Assembly (NCBI GenBank): GCA_020404105.1
Contig: JADBWH010000032.1
Coordinates: 60,938-124,937 of the forward strand
Direction: 5' to 3'
Source of the DNA: Pseudanabaena sp. M53BS1SP1A06MG
GTDB lineage: Bacteria > Cyanobacteriota > Cyanobacteriia > Pseudanabaenales > Pseudanabaenaceae
Length of the DNA stretch: 64,000 nucleotides
This document shows, one piece after another, positions 26,304 to 35,333 of the stretch (position 1 is its first letter; the number at the start of each line of letters is the position of its first letter). A model generated the notes under the pieces. It searched no databases and was not told the origin of the DNA. It worked only from the letters and a program-made list of their open reading frames with translations. A program made the translations under genes and the position numbers.

Positions 26304-26356
26304 ATAACAAGCACATAAAAAGCGACGAATTGCGTCGCTTTTTATGTGCTTGTTAT
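26304..26356. terminator. Perfect 24-bp palindrome before the lipoprotein stop codon
   Basis: Stem ATAACAAGCACATAAAAAGC... with ...GCTTTTTATGTGCTTGTTAT and a 4-base AATT centre. It contains internal A and T runs and can terminate transcription in both directions between the convergent cyclase and lipoprotein genes. Confidence 0.85.
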
Positions 26357-26361
26357 GGAAT

Positions 26362-28155
26362 TTATTTGACTGACTTAGTTAACACCTTAACAGGAGTTGT
26401 AGAACTAGTCGAAAGATCGGTTACGACTGGAGCATTATCTGTAGACTTAGCTTCAGGTTGAACATCTGTGTTTGCTTTTGTTGACTCAGTAGATTTTACC
26501 TCTGATTTCGTTACAGTCTGTTCTGAGGAATTTGTTCGTCTAAAATTAAAATTTTTGAGGTAATTCTTCAATCTATTTGATGTACCTTTGGTAACATCCT
26601 CAGATACTGCGTCAGATTTGGAATCTGACTGAGATTTTGTTTCTGTGGAAATTGGCTCTTGGGTTACTGGTTGACTAACTGGTTCCTTAGCTTGAGTGGG
26701 AATAGTATTGACTTTAACAATAGGTTTGACCTTAGCAGTCTCTACAGTAGGTGTGGAAGTGACCAAGGGTATAGTCTTAAATTTTACAGGCTCTAATGTG
26801 GTCTTTACTACAGGTGTTGTCTTGCCTAGGATTGGAGTCACTTTAGCAGATGTTGTTAAAGGTAAAACCCTAGTAGGCTCTGGGGAAAATTTTACTGGCG
26901 CGATCGGCGTTGTTTTGGTGGGAGCAACAGTAGGAGTAACGGTTGTAGTTACTGTCTTTACCACAGGAACGACAGGCTCTACCGATGTGGGAGCAGACTT
27001 ATCAGCAGGTTTTACTTCTTCTGTCTTAACTGTGGATTGAGATGTAGCTGTTGGCACAGGTGATGCAGATTGAGGCGTTGCTTCCACTTTAGCAGGAGTC
27101 ACAACTGGGGCAGGCGTTACGGGAACGGCGGTAGGAGTTGACGTAGGGGTAGGAGTGGGTGTTACATAATTTGGATCAACGATCGCTTCAATATTAGCAA
27201 TCTTTTCGCCACGCACTAGACGGGATAGGGTATCAGTACCGTTGGGTTGGAAGTTAATCACATGAGCTGTGCTATTAAACACATTGGGAATTGCATCGCC
27301 ATCATCTTCGAGCAATTCCAACTTGACCCAGTTTTTACCAGACTTCAATCCTTTTAAATAAATTGGCTCCCAGCGATCAAAGGTAAAACTTTGACCATTA
27401 ACCGTGGCACGTACTTGCCAATCATCAATAGTTGGTTCATCCTTTCCGAGTAAATGCAATGGTGCATTTTGAAGATAAAAATCCAACATGACTGGCTCTG
27501 CTCCATAGGTTCCGACAGGACGACTATAGGTAAGCAGAGGTATTTTGGTATCGGGAGTATTTTCGCCAGTCTTGGTTAAGACATTAAAGGAAACCTGTGC
27601 ATAGGCTCCCTTGTTTTTAAAACTTTCATGCCAAGGACGAGAGGCAAAAGCTCGAATTGTATGAGTTCCAGGAGAGAGATTGTCAAAGGTTGTGGTTTGG
27701 CTGAGATCGTAAAGAGCTTTGTATTCTTGGTTATCTAAGGTCACATGGATATGGGGACCTAGACTAAAGTCAGCATTTTTAAAAATCGGCAAATTTTTAA
27801 CATCAAATTTCACGGCGACTTGATCACTATTAATTACCTCATCAGGTTTAGGGCTAACTATACTTACCTGTGGCTCGTAGCCATCTAGAAGCCGACTTAA
27901 ACGCTGAATCTCTGTAGGTGGTGAAACTTCGACAATATTCGTAGTGACTGTCTCAACTTTTTTGACAGGGGCTTTAACTACGGGTTTATTGTCACCACCG
28001 CAAGCTGTGAGGTAAAAGCACAGGGCGATCGCCATTACCAAACTAGTTAACTTTTTCCAAGGAATATTTCGCCAATAAGTTTGAACTCTCGAAGTCTTTG
28101 GCTTGTCTTCGGGTTGGTTAGAGTTTGCGATCGCGCTCATAAAAACTATGCTCAA
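26362..28155 (-). CDS. Putative lipoprotein with Ig-like region and long Pro/Thr/Val-rich tail
   Basis: The 597-residue product starts MSIVFMSAIANSNQPEDKPK; ATG 28140 is an alternative start. After a polar stretch, a hydrophobic segment (LTSLVMAIALCFYLTAC) ends in the lipobox L-T-A-C, so the mature protein would be lipidated on Cys about 52. A folded part (about 95-320, with VSIVSPKPDEVINSDQVAVKFDV and SPGTHTIRAFASRPWHESF) resembles tandem Ig-like domains. The last 270 residues are low complexity (TPTPTPTSTPTAVPV and many Lys-Thr-Val blocks), probably an extended linker through the periplasm or cell wall. I do not recognise a function. It is divergent from trpC. Confidence 0.85.
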   Translation of the reverse strand: MSIVFMSAIANSNQPEDKPKTSRVQTYWRNIPWKKLTSLVMAIALCFYLTACGGDNKPVVKAPVKKVETVTTNIVEVSPPTEIQRLSRLLDGYEPQVSIVSPKPDEVINSDQVAVKFDVKNLPIFKNADFSLGPHIHVTLDNQEYKALYDLSQTTTFDNLSPGTHTIRAFASRPWHESFKNKGAYAQVSFNVLTKTGENTPDTKIPLLTYSRPVGTYGAEPVMLDFYLQNAPLHLLGKDEPTIDDWQVRATVNGQSFTFDRWEPIYLKGLKSGKNWVKLELLEDDGDAIPNVFNSTAHVINFQPNGTDTLSRLVRGEKIANIEAIVDPNYVTPTPTPTSTPTAVPVTPAPVVTPAKVEATPQSASPVPTATSQSTVKTEEVKPADKSAPTSVEPVVPVVKTVTTTVTPTVAPTKTTPIAPVKFSPEPTRVLPLTTSAKVTPILGKTTPVVKTTLEPVKFKTIPLVTSTPTVETAKVKPIVKVNTIPTQAKEPVSQPVTQEPISTETKSQSDSKSDAVSEDVTKGTSNRLKNYLKNFNFRRTNSSEQTVTKSEVKSTESTKANTDVQPEAKSTDNAPVVTDLSTSSTTPVKVLTKSVK

Positions 28156-28325
28156 CTCACATTACACAGGCAAATATACCGAAAAATGACCTCTTTGCTT
28201 ATAAAGAAACTTCATTATTTATAAATCTATTTACAAAAGTGCTGTCTAGATTAGGTTTTCCATAAATTGATTTATGCTAAAAACTGTTTCCTATCATCCT
28301 TTCACCGAAAGAGCTATTTTCGTCC

Positions 28326-29192
28326 ATGCAAGTACGCCGCCAATCTGAATTTGCCCGTCACAAAGGTTATGAGATCGCCTCTATCACTGACGTTCCCCAA
28401 AATATCTTAGAAAAAATTGTCTGGCAAAAGGAGCGTGAGGTAGCGCAAATGTACGCCAACGAGTCGCTAGATGCGGTTAAAGCGAAACTAGTAAATGTGC
28501 AACCAGCACGAGATTTTTATGGCAGATTGCAAAATTCTCTTACCCATCCTGCCTTGATCGCCGAAGTCAAAAAAGCATCACCTAGCAAAGGTGTATTTCG
28601 AGAAGATTTTAATCCACAAGCGATCGCTAAAGCTTACGAAATTGGCGGAGCAAGTTGTCTCTCAGTATTGACCGATGCAGATTTTTTTCAAGGGGGTTTT
28701 GAAAATCTGCAATTAGTACGCCAGGTTGTTGATTTACCGTTACTTTGCAAAGAATTTATTATTGATCCCTATCAAATCTATTGGGGGCGATCGCATGGGG
28801 CGGATGCCATTTTATTAATTACCGCAATTCTCACTGATGCCGATTTGTCTGAGTTACAAGCCTTAATTCATCAGTTAGGGATGACGGCTTTAGTTGAAGT
28901 TCATACTCAAGAGGAATTAGATCGGGTTTTACAAATTCCTGATGTGCGCTTAATCGGGATTAACAATCGCAATTTAGAAAATTTCGTTGTTGAACTTGAG
29001 CAGACCAAAGTTTTAATGGATAGATTAGATCCAGACACTAGAAATAAATATCTCTGGGTAAGCGAATCTGGTATTTATACCCGTCAAGATTTAGATTTTG
29101 TAAAAAATTGTGGTGCAAGTGCTGTATTGGTTGGTGAATCTTTAATCAAACAAGAAAATATAAAAGAAGCAGTTAAAAGTCTAATCCTCTAA
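28326..29192 (+). CDS. trpC: Indole-3-glycerol-phosphate synthase
   Basis: The 288-residue enzyme has the (beta/alpha)8 IGPS signature IAEVKKASPSKGVFREDFNP, then GGASCLSVLTD, LCKEFIIDPYQIYWGRSHGADAILLI, GINNRNLENF and WVSESGIYTRQDL, so all the catalytic Lys/Glu positions are present. It closes the indole ring in tryptophan synthesis from CdRP. The ATG at 28326 gives the start MQVRRQSEFARHKGYEIASI, an N-terminal extension of about 25 residues usual for cyanobacteria. It stands alone, not in a trp operon, as is common in cyanobacteria. A repeat B copy begins at its stop codon. Confidence 0.96.
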   Translation: MQVRRQSEFARHKGYEIASITDVPQNILEKIVWQKEREVAQMYANESLDAVKAKLVNVQPARDFYGRLQNSLTHPALIAEVKKASPSKGVFREDFNPQAIAKAYEIGGASCLSVLTDADFFQGGFENLQLVRQVVDLPLLCKEFIIDPYQIYWGRSHGADAILLITAILTDADLSELQALIHQLGMTALVEVHTQEELDRVLQIPDVRLIGINNRNLENFVVELEQTKVLMDRLDPDTRNKYLWVSESGIYTRQDLDFVKNCGASAVLVGESLIKQENIKEAVKSLIL

Positions 29193-29287
29193 TATAGCAT
29201 TTTTCAAGCAAGCGAGGTACATAGGTTGGTTTCCCCGACTTTGGCGGGGAAACCAACCTGTACTTCACCAGACTGGTAAACACTATA
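29193..29287. repeat. Repeat family B, copy 2
   Basis: Ends TATAGCATTTTTCAAGCAAG and CCAGACTGGTAAACACTATA, inner arms AGGTTGGTTTCCCCG and CGGGGAAACCAACCT. It starts directly at the trpC stop codon. Confidence 0.9.
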
Positions 29288-29339
29288 ATTTTGGTAGGGA
29301 TGGGGGCGCGGAACAACACATATTTTTATTTTAAATTTT

Positions 29340-29433
29340 TTAGGACTTACGCATTGGGTAGATGTGGTGCGGGCAAAGCCCGCACCACATCTACCTCAAT
29401 CCTAAGAAATTCCTTCGGTTTGCGTAAGTCCTA
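29340..29433. repeat. Repeat family A, copy 3 (inverted orientation)
   Basis: Starts TTAGGACTTACGCATTGGG and ends CGGTTTGCGTAAGTCCTA, with the inner palindrome GGTAGATGTGGTGCGGGC and its complement. It lies 4 bases from the stop of the minus-strand hydrolase gene. Confidence 0.9.
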
Positions 29434-29436
29434 TTT

Positions 29437-30369
29437 TTATAAAGTTTGGAGTATATTCTCTAATTTGGGAGTGTCTCTCCATCCTGTGTAGGCACTATAA
29501 ATACATTGATCACATGAACCTTGCGCGTTTGTTACTTTTTCGCTGACAAATACATGCATCACCTGTAATGAATTTTTCCATGTCCAGAGCTTTGTACCAT
29601 CTGGATAGGTTTGGATTACCTTGGCATCAGCAAAGTTTTGATGATCAATTTCGGTGAGGTCGATCGCTCTTAGTTTGGCAATTAACAGAGAAGTTGTATT
29701 GATTGGGACTGTGGCAATTGTCGGGTTTGACCAAAATTGACTTACTGCGGTAGCAACTCTGGGATGATTTTTGAGAGTGGGATGGCGCAAATTATTGAGA
29801 TAGACCAAACTAGCATGGTTAAATTGCGAACATCCTATGGGTACTGTGCCATCTGTATAATTGCCAATATTACCCACGATTGATAGAGTTGGAACCTTCA
29901 CGGCAATCGCTTCAGCAATCGAGCGACGATTTTTACCAAGATCGCGGGCAATTAGCGGAAATAAACGCAGTGGATCGAATAATCTGCCTAAATCAGAGCC
30001 GCCGACGGGTGAGCCAACTAGCACTAGGCTGTGAACTTTGTGCCACCATTCCTGATGACGATTTAAAACTTCGAGCCAGATTAAGCCGCCCATTGAGTGA
30101 CCAATAATGCGTAGGGGGAGATCAGGATATTGGGCGATCGCCTCTAATGCAATTCGTTCAACTTTGTCGATTAATGGGGCGATTGTTAACCAAGTATTAA
30201 TCCAACCTAGATCAGGTGTATAGATAGGAATATTAGTGCTTGAAACTTCATTTACTAATGCTTGAGCTAGGTAATAGATATCGTGGTATGTATCCGCCCA
30301 TCCATGCTGTGCAAATAGTATGAAGTTTTGCTTTTTAGAGAAATCTTGCTGCGGGGCAGTGCTAGACAT
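29437..30369 (-). CDS. Alpha/beta hydrolase, lipase-like
   Basis: The 310-residue protein (MSSTAPQQDFSKKQNFILFA) has an alpha/beta-hydrolase core. QHGWADTYHDI carries the oxyanion region, RIIGHSMGGLIWLEVL the nucleophile elbow G-H-S-M-G-G with catalytic Ser, and LVLVGSPVGGSD a following strand. It has no signal peptide. The likely acid and His residues lie in the C-terminal third (NFADAKVIQTYPDGTKLW, SLQVMHVFV) but cannot be fixed by eye. The substrate is unknown, probably a lipid or ester. The gene is monocistronic and convergent with trpC. Confidence 0.87.
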   Translation of the reverse strand: MSSTAPQQDFSKKQNFILFAQHGWADTYHDIYYLAQALVNEVSSTNIPIYTPDLGWINTWLTIAPLIDKVERIALEAIAQYPDLPLRIIGHSMGGLIWLEVLNRHQEWWHKVHSLVLVGSPVGGSDLGRLFDPLRLFPLIARDLGKNRRSIAEAIAVKVPTLSIVGNIGNYTDGTVPIGCSQFNHASLVYLNNLRHPTLKNHPRVATAVSQFWSNPTIATVPINTTSLLIAKLRAIDLTEIDHQNFADAKVIQTYPDGTKLWTWKNSLQVMHVFVSEKVTNAQGSCDQCIYSAYTGWRDTPKLENILQTL

Positions 30370-30548
30370 GATTTAAGCTTAACTACCTTCTAATTCTAAA
30401 GCTACGATACATGATTGCTTTATCAAACTTGGTATCAACTTCTAGCTTTGTTACCTCCAAATTTGAGTTTAGACTAAGCATTTACTTAAAACTCAAAAAA
30501 TATTTCAATACTAATCAAAATCTCAATAGTCTGTAATTAAAAAACTTT

Positions 30549-30629
30549 GGGTAGTCATGCAATGTAATTGTGTTGCGGGCGCTTCGCGCCCGCAACACAA
30601 TTACTAAAAAAATTACTTTGCAGCACTAT
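30549..30629. repeat. Repeat family C, copy 1
   Basis: GGTAGTCATGCAATGTAATT begins it, a perfect inner palindrome follows (TGTGTTGCGGGCGC / GCGCCCGCAACACA), and it ends TTACTTTGCAGCACTAT. It runs into the stop codon of the peroxiredoxin gene. Confidence 0.88.
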
Positions 30630-31198
30630 CGAATTTTGATTGCCGTCATTCCTTCTTGCCAATCAACTGGGCAAACCTCGTTTTCATGGATTTGGGTATG
30701 TTGAATTGCTTTCAGGGTACGCAGCGTTTCATCAATACTGCGTCCAAAGGCTAAGTTATTAATCGTTGTGTGCTGGACGATTCCTGCTTTGTCAATTATA
30801 AACAATCCTCGAAAAGCTACACCTGTAGACGGATCAAGCACATTAAAAGCTGTGGCGATCGCCTTAGTTAGATCAGATACTAAGGGACATTTAATATCAC
30901 CGCCCAGACCACCATCTGCAAGTGGGGTTTGAATCCATGCAAGATGAGCATATTTGCTATCAACAGAAATACCGATTACTTCCGTATTTAATTTAGTAAA
31001 GTCATCGTAGCGATTGCTAAAGGCAAGGACTTCGGTGGGGCAAACAAACGTAAAGTCAAGGGGATAAAAGAATAAAACAACATATTTATTCTTTTGGTAG
31101 CTAGAAAGTTTAATTTTGGTAAATTCCTGATCGACGACTGCATCTGCTTCAAAATCTGGTGCAGGATTACCGACTCGTAGGCATTCAAGCATAAACAA
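30626..31198 (-). CDS. 2-Cys peroxiredoxin
   Basis: The 190-residue protein ([20 protein letters not shown]) is a typical 2-Cys peroxiredoxin. [17 protein letters not shown] holds the peroxidatic Cys, and the resolving Cys is in [11 protein letters not shown] near the C-terminus. Arg in AFRGLFIID and the GGLGG segment also match. It reduces hydrogen and alkyl peroxides with electrons from thioredoxin. The GGLGG motif with a short C-terminus suggests partial sensitivity to over-oxidation. ATG 31192 is an alternative start. The protein ends TAIKIR, earlier than many homologues that go on past the resolving Cys by about 20 residues; its TAG stop overlaps a repeat C end. Confidence 0.95.
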   Translation of the reverse strand: MFMLECLRVGNPAPDFEADAVVDQEFTKIKLSSYQKNKYVVLFFYPLDFTFVCPTEVLAFSNRYDDFTKLNTEVIGISVDSKYAHLAWIQTPLADGGLGGDIKCPLVSDLTKAIATAFNVLDPSTGVAFRGLFIIDKAGIVQHTTINNLAFGRSIDETLRTLKAIQHTQIHENEVCPVDWQEGMTAIKIR

Positions 31199-31399
31199 TT
31201 TAACCGATAAACCTAATAAATTTGGTAAGTATAAATTTGGTAAGTATTATGTTGCAAAATTCAACATCGTTCACATATTTTTGAGTAATAAGCAAATAAT
31301 CAAAGCTAAATTAGTAACGAATTAACCTGTGATTTGTTTCATTATGATTATTGGGCTTAGTGCTATTCTAGGAGCAGTTCAGCTTTCTAAGTTGCAATT

Positions 31400-31816
31400 A
31401 TGTCACCAGTAAATGAAGCTCATTCCGTGATCGCCAGTCTATCCAATCTTCATGGGGAATCAGCCCATATTACTGTAGAGAGACCTTGGGGATCATTTAC
31501 TACGTTGGAGGAGGGGCGTGGTTACAAGATTAAGCGAATCGAAGTCAAACCAGGTCATCGCCTCAGTTTGCAAATGCATCATCATCGTAGTGAACATTGG
31601 ATTGTAGTATCGGGTACAGCCAAAGTGACCTGTGCGGACAAAGAAACGATGATCAGTACAAATCAATCGACCTATGTACCGAAATGTACCGCACATCGAC
31701 TTGAAAATCCAGGTATTATTCCGCTAATTCTAATTGAAGTACAAAATGGTGAATATTTGGGTGAAGATGACATTATTCGCTTTCAAGATGACTATGCAAG
31801 ACATGAGAAGAAATAA
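31400..31816 (+). CDS. Cupin, mannose-6-phosphate isomerase type II-like domain
   Basis: The 138-residue protein is a single cupin barrel. ERPWGSFTTLEEGRGYKIKR and PGHRLSLQMHHHRSEHWIVV carry the metal-binding His cluster, with TAHRLENPG as the second cupin motif. This is the isomerase part of bifunctional mannose-1-phosphate guanylyltransferase/phosphomannose isomerase proteins, found here as a stand-alone domain. It probably interconverts mannose- and fructose-6-phosphate for GDP-mannose supply, or a related sugar. ATG 31400 is well placed. It is a single gene followed by a hairpin at 31880-31901. Confidence 0.9.
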   Translation: MSPVNEAHSVIASLSNLHGESAHITVERPWGSFTTLEEGRGYKIKRIEVKPGHRLSLQMHHHRSEHWIVVSGTAKVTCADKETMISTNQSTYVPKCTAHRLENPGIIPLILIEVQNGEYLGEDDIIRFQDDYARHEKK

Positions 31817-32192
31817 ACATACAACAATAACCTAAATTTGTTGTCGCACCACACAAACATTTGTGCAATGATAAAAGAAAGCCCACTGTTTCCAGTGGGA
31901 CTAGCATTTTTGTGTTGAGTGCGGATATCTTAGATCATTTTTTGGTCAAAGATATTAAGTTTTCTACCTGTTTAGGTGATTTTTCTGTGATTTTAGGTCA
32001 CAAATTTTAGAGGATAAGTAGTAAAGCTCAGCGTTGCTACTTATCCTTTAGTTTATATAACCTTCCTAAGTAGTTTGTGGAGTTGTACCACATTGGTATT
32101 TACCTCCACAAACCTAAAAATCTACAAATTACTTGAGACATTTTGCCATATATAGGCAAAATGTCTCAGACATTTCATTATGACTCAAGAAG
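31817..32192. other. Intergenic region with hairpins and a degenerate repeat E
   Basis: A hairpin CCCACTGTTTCCAGTGGG at 31882-31899 is a probable terminator of the cupin gene. A degenerate E-type element spans 32058-32130 (GTTTGTGGAG ... CTCCACAAAC). A palindrome GAGACATTTTGCC / GGCAAAATGTCTC at 32127-32160 precedes the next gene. No other gene is seen. Confidence 0.6.
32058..32130. repeat. Repeat family E, copy 4 (degenerate)
   Basis: Arms AGTTTGTGGAG and CTCCACAAAC, followed by CTAAAAATCTACAAATTACT, as in other E copies. The outer CTATAGCAATCC ends have decayed. Confidence 0.6.
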
Positions 32193-32510
32193 ATGACTGA
32201 AGAAGCTCAACTCCCATCTCCGTCTAACGAGACACCATCACCATTTAAAAATCTCACAGGCGCAGCGATCGCTGCCACGCTAGCCACTGGGCTCTACGCA
32301 TTTACAAATATGGTAGCTCATAAGTTAGCAACTGCACCTCTGCAAACTACCAATACTCTGGCGAATCGTCTGTCTACCCTCGTCCGCACCATCCTATTGG
32401 CGCTTGGTTCAGGCATAACGATGATTTTTGCCGTAATTGCCTTGGGACTGGTATTACTAACTTTTAAGCAGGTATTTATGGCTATTTTTAGCAAATCACA
32501 AGATCTTTGA
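32193..32510 (+). CDS. DUF3082-like small membrane protein
   Basis: The 105-residue protein (MTEEAQLPSPSNETPSPFKN) has a polar Pro/Ser-rich start and two hydrophobic segments, about residues 22-48 (LTGAAIAATLATGLYAFTNMV) and 65-97 (TILLALGSGITMIFAVIALG). The pattern A-x-P-L-x-x-x-N-x-x-A-x-x-L-S-x-x-V-R-T resembles the cyanobacterial DUF3082 family, of unknown function. It is monocistronic, convergent with the FAD oxidoreductase gene, and a palindrome begins right at its stop. Confidence 0.8.
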   Translation: MTEEAQLPSPSNETPSPFKNLTGAAIAATLATGLYAFTNMVAHKLATAPLQTTNTLANRLSTLVRTILLALGSGITMIFAVIALGLVLLTFKQVFMAIFSKSQDL

Positions 32511-32541
32511 TATCAATGCGGCGCAAAGCTCCGCATTGATA
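32511..32541. terminator. Hairpin between convergent genes
   Basis: Stem ATCAATGCGG / CCGCATTGAT with loop CGCAAAGCT, filling the 33-base gap between two convergent stop codons. Confidence 0.75.
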
Positions 32542-32543
32542 AT

Positions 32544-34532
32544 TTACCATTCAATTAATAAACCTTGCGATCGCAAATGAGTTTTTAAATCACTAATTTT
32601 GCCGCGATCCAGAATTGCTTGAGGTGTTAACGATGGATCATCTTGTAAGACAATCCAAGCAGCGGTTGCACCTGCGGCTGAGCCTGCTGCCCATTCGCCA
32701 ACATGGATACGGGTTGCGCCATTAACAATATGACTAACTGCTATCGCCTTACCACCCATCAATAAATTATCAATGCGTTGAGGAATCAAGCTCTCCAAAG
32801 GAAGAGTAATTGGACGAACTTTATCCTCATTAGCAGGTGCAGCACTTGGTGATTTCGATGGTTCCCAGTTGCGATAGCGGCAACCATGCATATCGATTGC
32901 ATAATGGGTTAAGCCGATTGAAGTGGGACTAAAATTGCGACCACCAATCATATCGCGGCGAATATCTTGCTCACGCATGAAAAATTCTTTTTGTCCATAG
33001 GCTTGACGACCCAAAATGCGCCGACCTTCGCGAATATAAGGATACATACTCAAACCAGAGTGGGTGGGCATAGGACTATCAGGTCCCGACATCAAGCGAA
33101 GGGGAAACTCAGGTGAAGCATATTTATCCATCAGCCATTCGGCAAATAGCAATGCGTGATTTTCACCATCCTTGAGGGCTGTGGTATTCAAGCCGCCTAA
33201 CCAATTTTGTTGTTGTCCTGAATCACGGATTTGTTTATCCGTCAAAATCAAAGGGGGGTTCATAATACCCCAATCGTTACCACGATTCCAGTTTACGACG
33301 GTCATATCACCTTTAGCAGGGATTGCCTTAAAGGGATCGTCCCGTTTTAGGCTAATAATACGGCGATAGTTGAACACACTATTGCGTTCAAACATAGGAA
33401 ATCTGCCCAAGTCATAGTCCTTGCGATGTTCTTCCCTCGAATAACCTGGCTGCACTTTGCGAAGTTCCTTAAGTGATCGCCCTCCGTCATCAGCAATTTT
33501 CAGAACAAAGGGGAATGTAAATGCTTGAGTACATTCAGGGTTATCAGCTACGGCATGGACTTCACCCGTTGTGCTAAAACCTTCTGCACCAAGACGATGG
33601 GGTAAGTTTGCCCATGCAATTAACTCTCCTGTATCGCTGGAGTCAATCACAATCATTTGCTTGCCTGCGGGAGCCTGTAAACGAATTGCTTTTTTATCGA
33701 AAGTCTCGTCAGAGTTCCAGTTAAACCAGCTTTTTAGTTCGCGAGATAGTCGACCTTGAGATAAGTAATTTGGATCGCGAGGAGTCCTTTTCACGCCATG
33801 GATCGCTGTAATGCGATCGCCCTTATCGTTGAAACTGGCTCCCTTAAAAGCAACTTGTGTTTCCCATCGACTCTTAGGTGCAGAGCGCTGTGACTCACGC
33901 AAAAATTCTTCAGCGGCTAATTCTCCAGAGTAGGGAGTGAAGCAAAGATTTCCCACCCAGCAACTATTAGTATCTGCAACTACACTCCCAGGTTTTAAGT
34001 ACGAATATTTTCTGGGTAAAGCAGGCTGACTAGCAATAATATTTTTAAAATGCGTCCAACTAAGAGGAAACTGCTGGCGATAGCGCATGAGTAAGGATTC
34101 ATCGATCGCACTGACTCCTTGGGAACTCACTTGTCCACCGAGCATAGGAGTTAATTCAATTAAACAGGTTGTTGCCCCAGTTTTCATCGAGTGATAAGCA
34201 GCAGCTACTCCTCCTAGAGATCCGCTAATGATCGCTACATCACATTCCCACACTTCCGCATCATCAGGTGGCGGTGGAATTAAGTTGGGAAAGCCATTAC
34301 GATCATATAGAGGTATTGCTGAGTTTGCATCTTGAGCTATCAGTTCATTAGATATTTTTTGCTGACCAATGATTTGCCAAGTTCTCGCAGCAGCTCCACT
34401 AAGTACTACACCCAAAAATAACATTCCTAAAATGTGGCGTAGTTTTGGTCTGAAAGCTATTTTGGTTTGAATATCTTCGGTCTGATCTTCGCGATCTCTA
34501 GTATTTTCTGATTTTTCTGTTTGATCGCTCAT
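32544..34532 (-). CDS. Membrane-anchored FAD-dependent oxidoreductase
   Basis: The 662-residue protein has a charged N-terminus, one membrane helix at about 32-52 (LRHILGMLFLGVVLSGAAA) and then a large soluble domain. The dinucleotide-binding strand is ECDVAIISGSLGGVAAAYHSM, a variant of G-x-G-x-x-G, followed by GATTCLIELTPMLGGQVSSQG. This places it with the FAD-dependent oxidoreductases of the PF12831 type. MIVIDSSDTGELIAWA and the C-terminal LLMGGKAIAVSHIVNGATRIH are further FAD-contact segments. The electron acceptor and substrate are unknown. It would be fixed in the membrane with its domain outside the cytoplasm if exported; the direction is not resolved. Confidence 0.88.
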   Translation of the reverse strand: MSDQTEKSENTRDREDQTEDIQTKIAFRPKLRHILGMLFLGVVLSGAAARTWQIIGQQKISNELIAQDANSAIPLYDRNGFPNLIPPPPDDAEVWECDVAIISGSLGGVAAAYHSMKTGATTCLIELTPMLGGQVSSQGVSAIDESLLMRYRQQFPLSWTHFKNIIASQPALPRKYSYLKPGSVVADTNSCWVGNLCFTPYSGELAAEEFLRESQRSAPKSRWETQVAFKGASFNDKGDRITAIHGVKRTPRDPNYLSQGRLSRELKSWFNWNSDETFDKKAIRLQAPAGKQMIVIDSSDTGELIAWANLPHRLGAEGFSTTGEVHAVADNPECTQAFTFPFVLKIADDGGRSLKELRKVQPGYSREEHRKDYDLGRFPMFERNSVFNYRRIISLKRDDPFKAIPAKGDMTVVNWNRGNDWGIMNPPLILTDKQIRDSGQQQNWLGGLNTTALKDGENHALLFAEWLMDKYASPEFPLRLMSGPDSPMPTHSGLSMYPYIREGRRILGRQAYGQKEFFMREQDIRRDMIGGRNFSPTSIGLTHYAIDMHGCRYRNWEPSKSPSAAPANEDKVRPITLPLESLIPQRIDNLLMGGKAIAVSHIVNGATRIHVGEWAAGSAAGATAAWIVLQDDPSLTPQAILDRGKISDLKTHLRSQGLLIEW

Positions 34533-35333
34533 AAACTTGCAATTAATACTTCAAGGTTTGCCTATTACAAAAACAGGGAAGTGCAGTTACATTCTACTTT
34601 TTCAAGATTATATTATATTGTTAATATATTGACACATTTCGCATAAAAAATTAGCTAACAAATTTATCTCAAATCTTTTAACAAATATATAGATTTCTTT
34701 CTATTAAAAACATAGTAATAAACGATGAACTATTCCAAAATTGAGTATATTTAATTTATTCTTAGCCTGCTATGTAGCGTTTAATTCTTCAGATACCAGT
34801 CTGGTAAAGTACAAGTTGGTTTCCCTATCCAAGGCTGGGAAACCAACCTAAGTACCTTGATTGCTTGAAAAACGCTATAGTGCGAGTAAGCGTTTGAATT
34901 AAATACAAGCAACTGTATTAGTAATTTTTTGTCAAGGTAAATAGTATACAAATCTATTCTATTATCAGAAAAAAGACTAATTTAGATAAGCTTAAATCAA
35001 TTAAAGTTGAGAAAGAAATAACGTATTTGATGCAGTGCAAACACTGAAATTACTTAAATAGATTAATTAAGGAAATAGAGAGCAGTCTTGGAGATGATTT
35101 TAGTTACTCATTGTTTTTTTAGTCTAGTGAAGCACATTTTTTCCCCGTCTGATTGAAAGTGCAAGCAATCCTAAAAAGCGATGAGGGCGGCTTCGGCTTC
35201 GTTCAGCTAATCATAAACTGCTGGCTACGCAAGATCGAAGCCAATAGTTCACAACTTTAAGGCTGCTATAACTGCTACATATGATTGCCACATATCACAA
35301 TCTTTATTTCATCTTTGACCATTGCTCAGTTTG
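34533..35333. other. Intergenic region, 800 bases, with repeats
   Basis: It holds a repeat B copy (34775-34879) and a probable E-type relic (35163-35274) with ends AAGCAATCCTAAA and AAGGCTGCTATAA around a different centre. The rest is very AT-rich. I see no gene. It separates two minus-strand genes, so it should contain the FAD oxidoreductase promoter. Confidence 0.6.
34775..34879. repeat. Repeat family B, copy 3
   Basis: Contains ACCAGTCTGGTAAAGTAC, inner arms GTTGGTTTCCC and GGGAAACCAAC, and ends TTGCTTGAAAAACGCTATA, the inverse orientation of copies 1 and 2. Confidence 0.88.

Noticed and set aside
26696..27040. Plus-strand 114-residue Val/Gly/Thr-rich frame
   Set aside because: It is the antisense shadow of the Pro/Thr/Val-rich tail of the lipoprotein gene.
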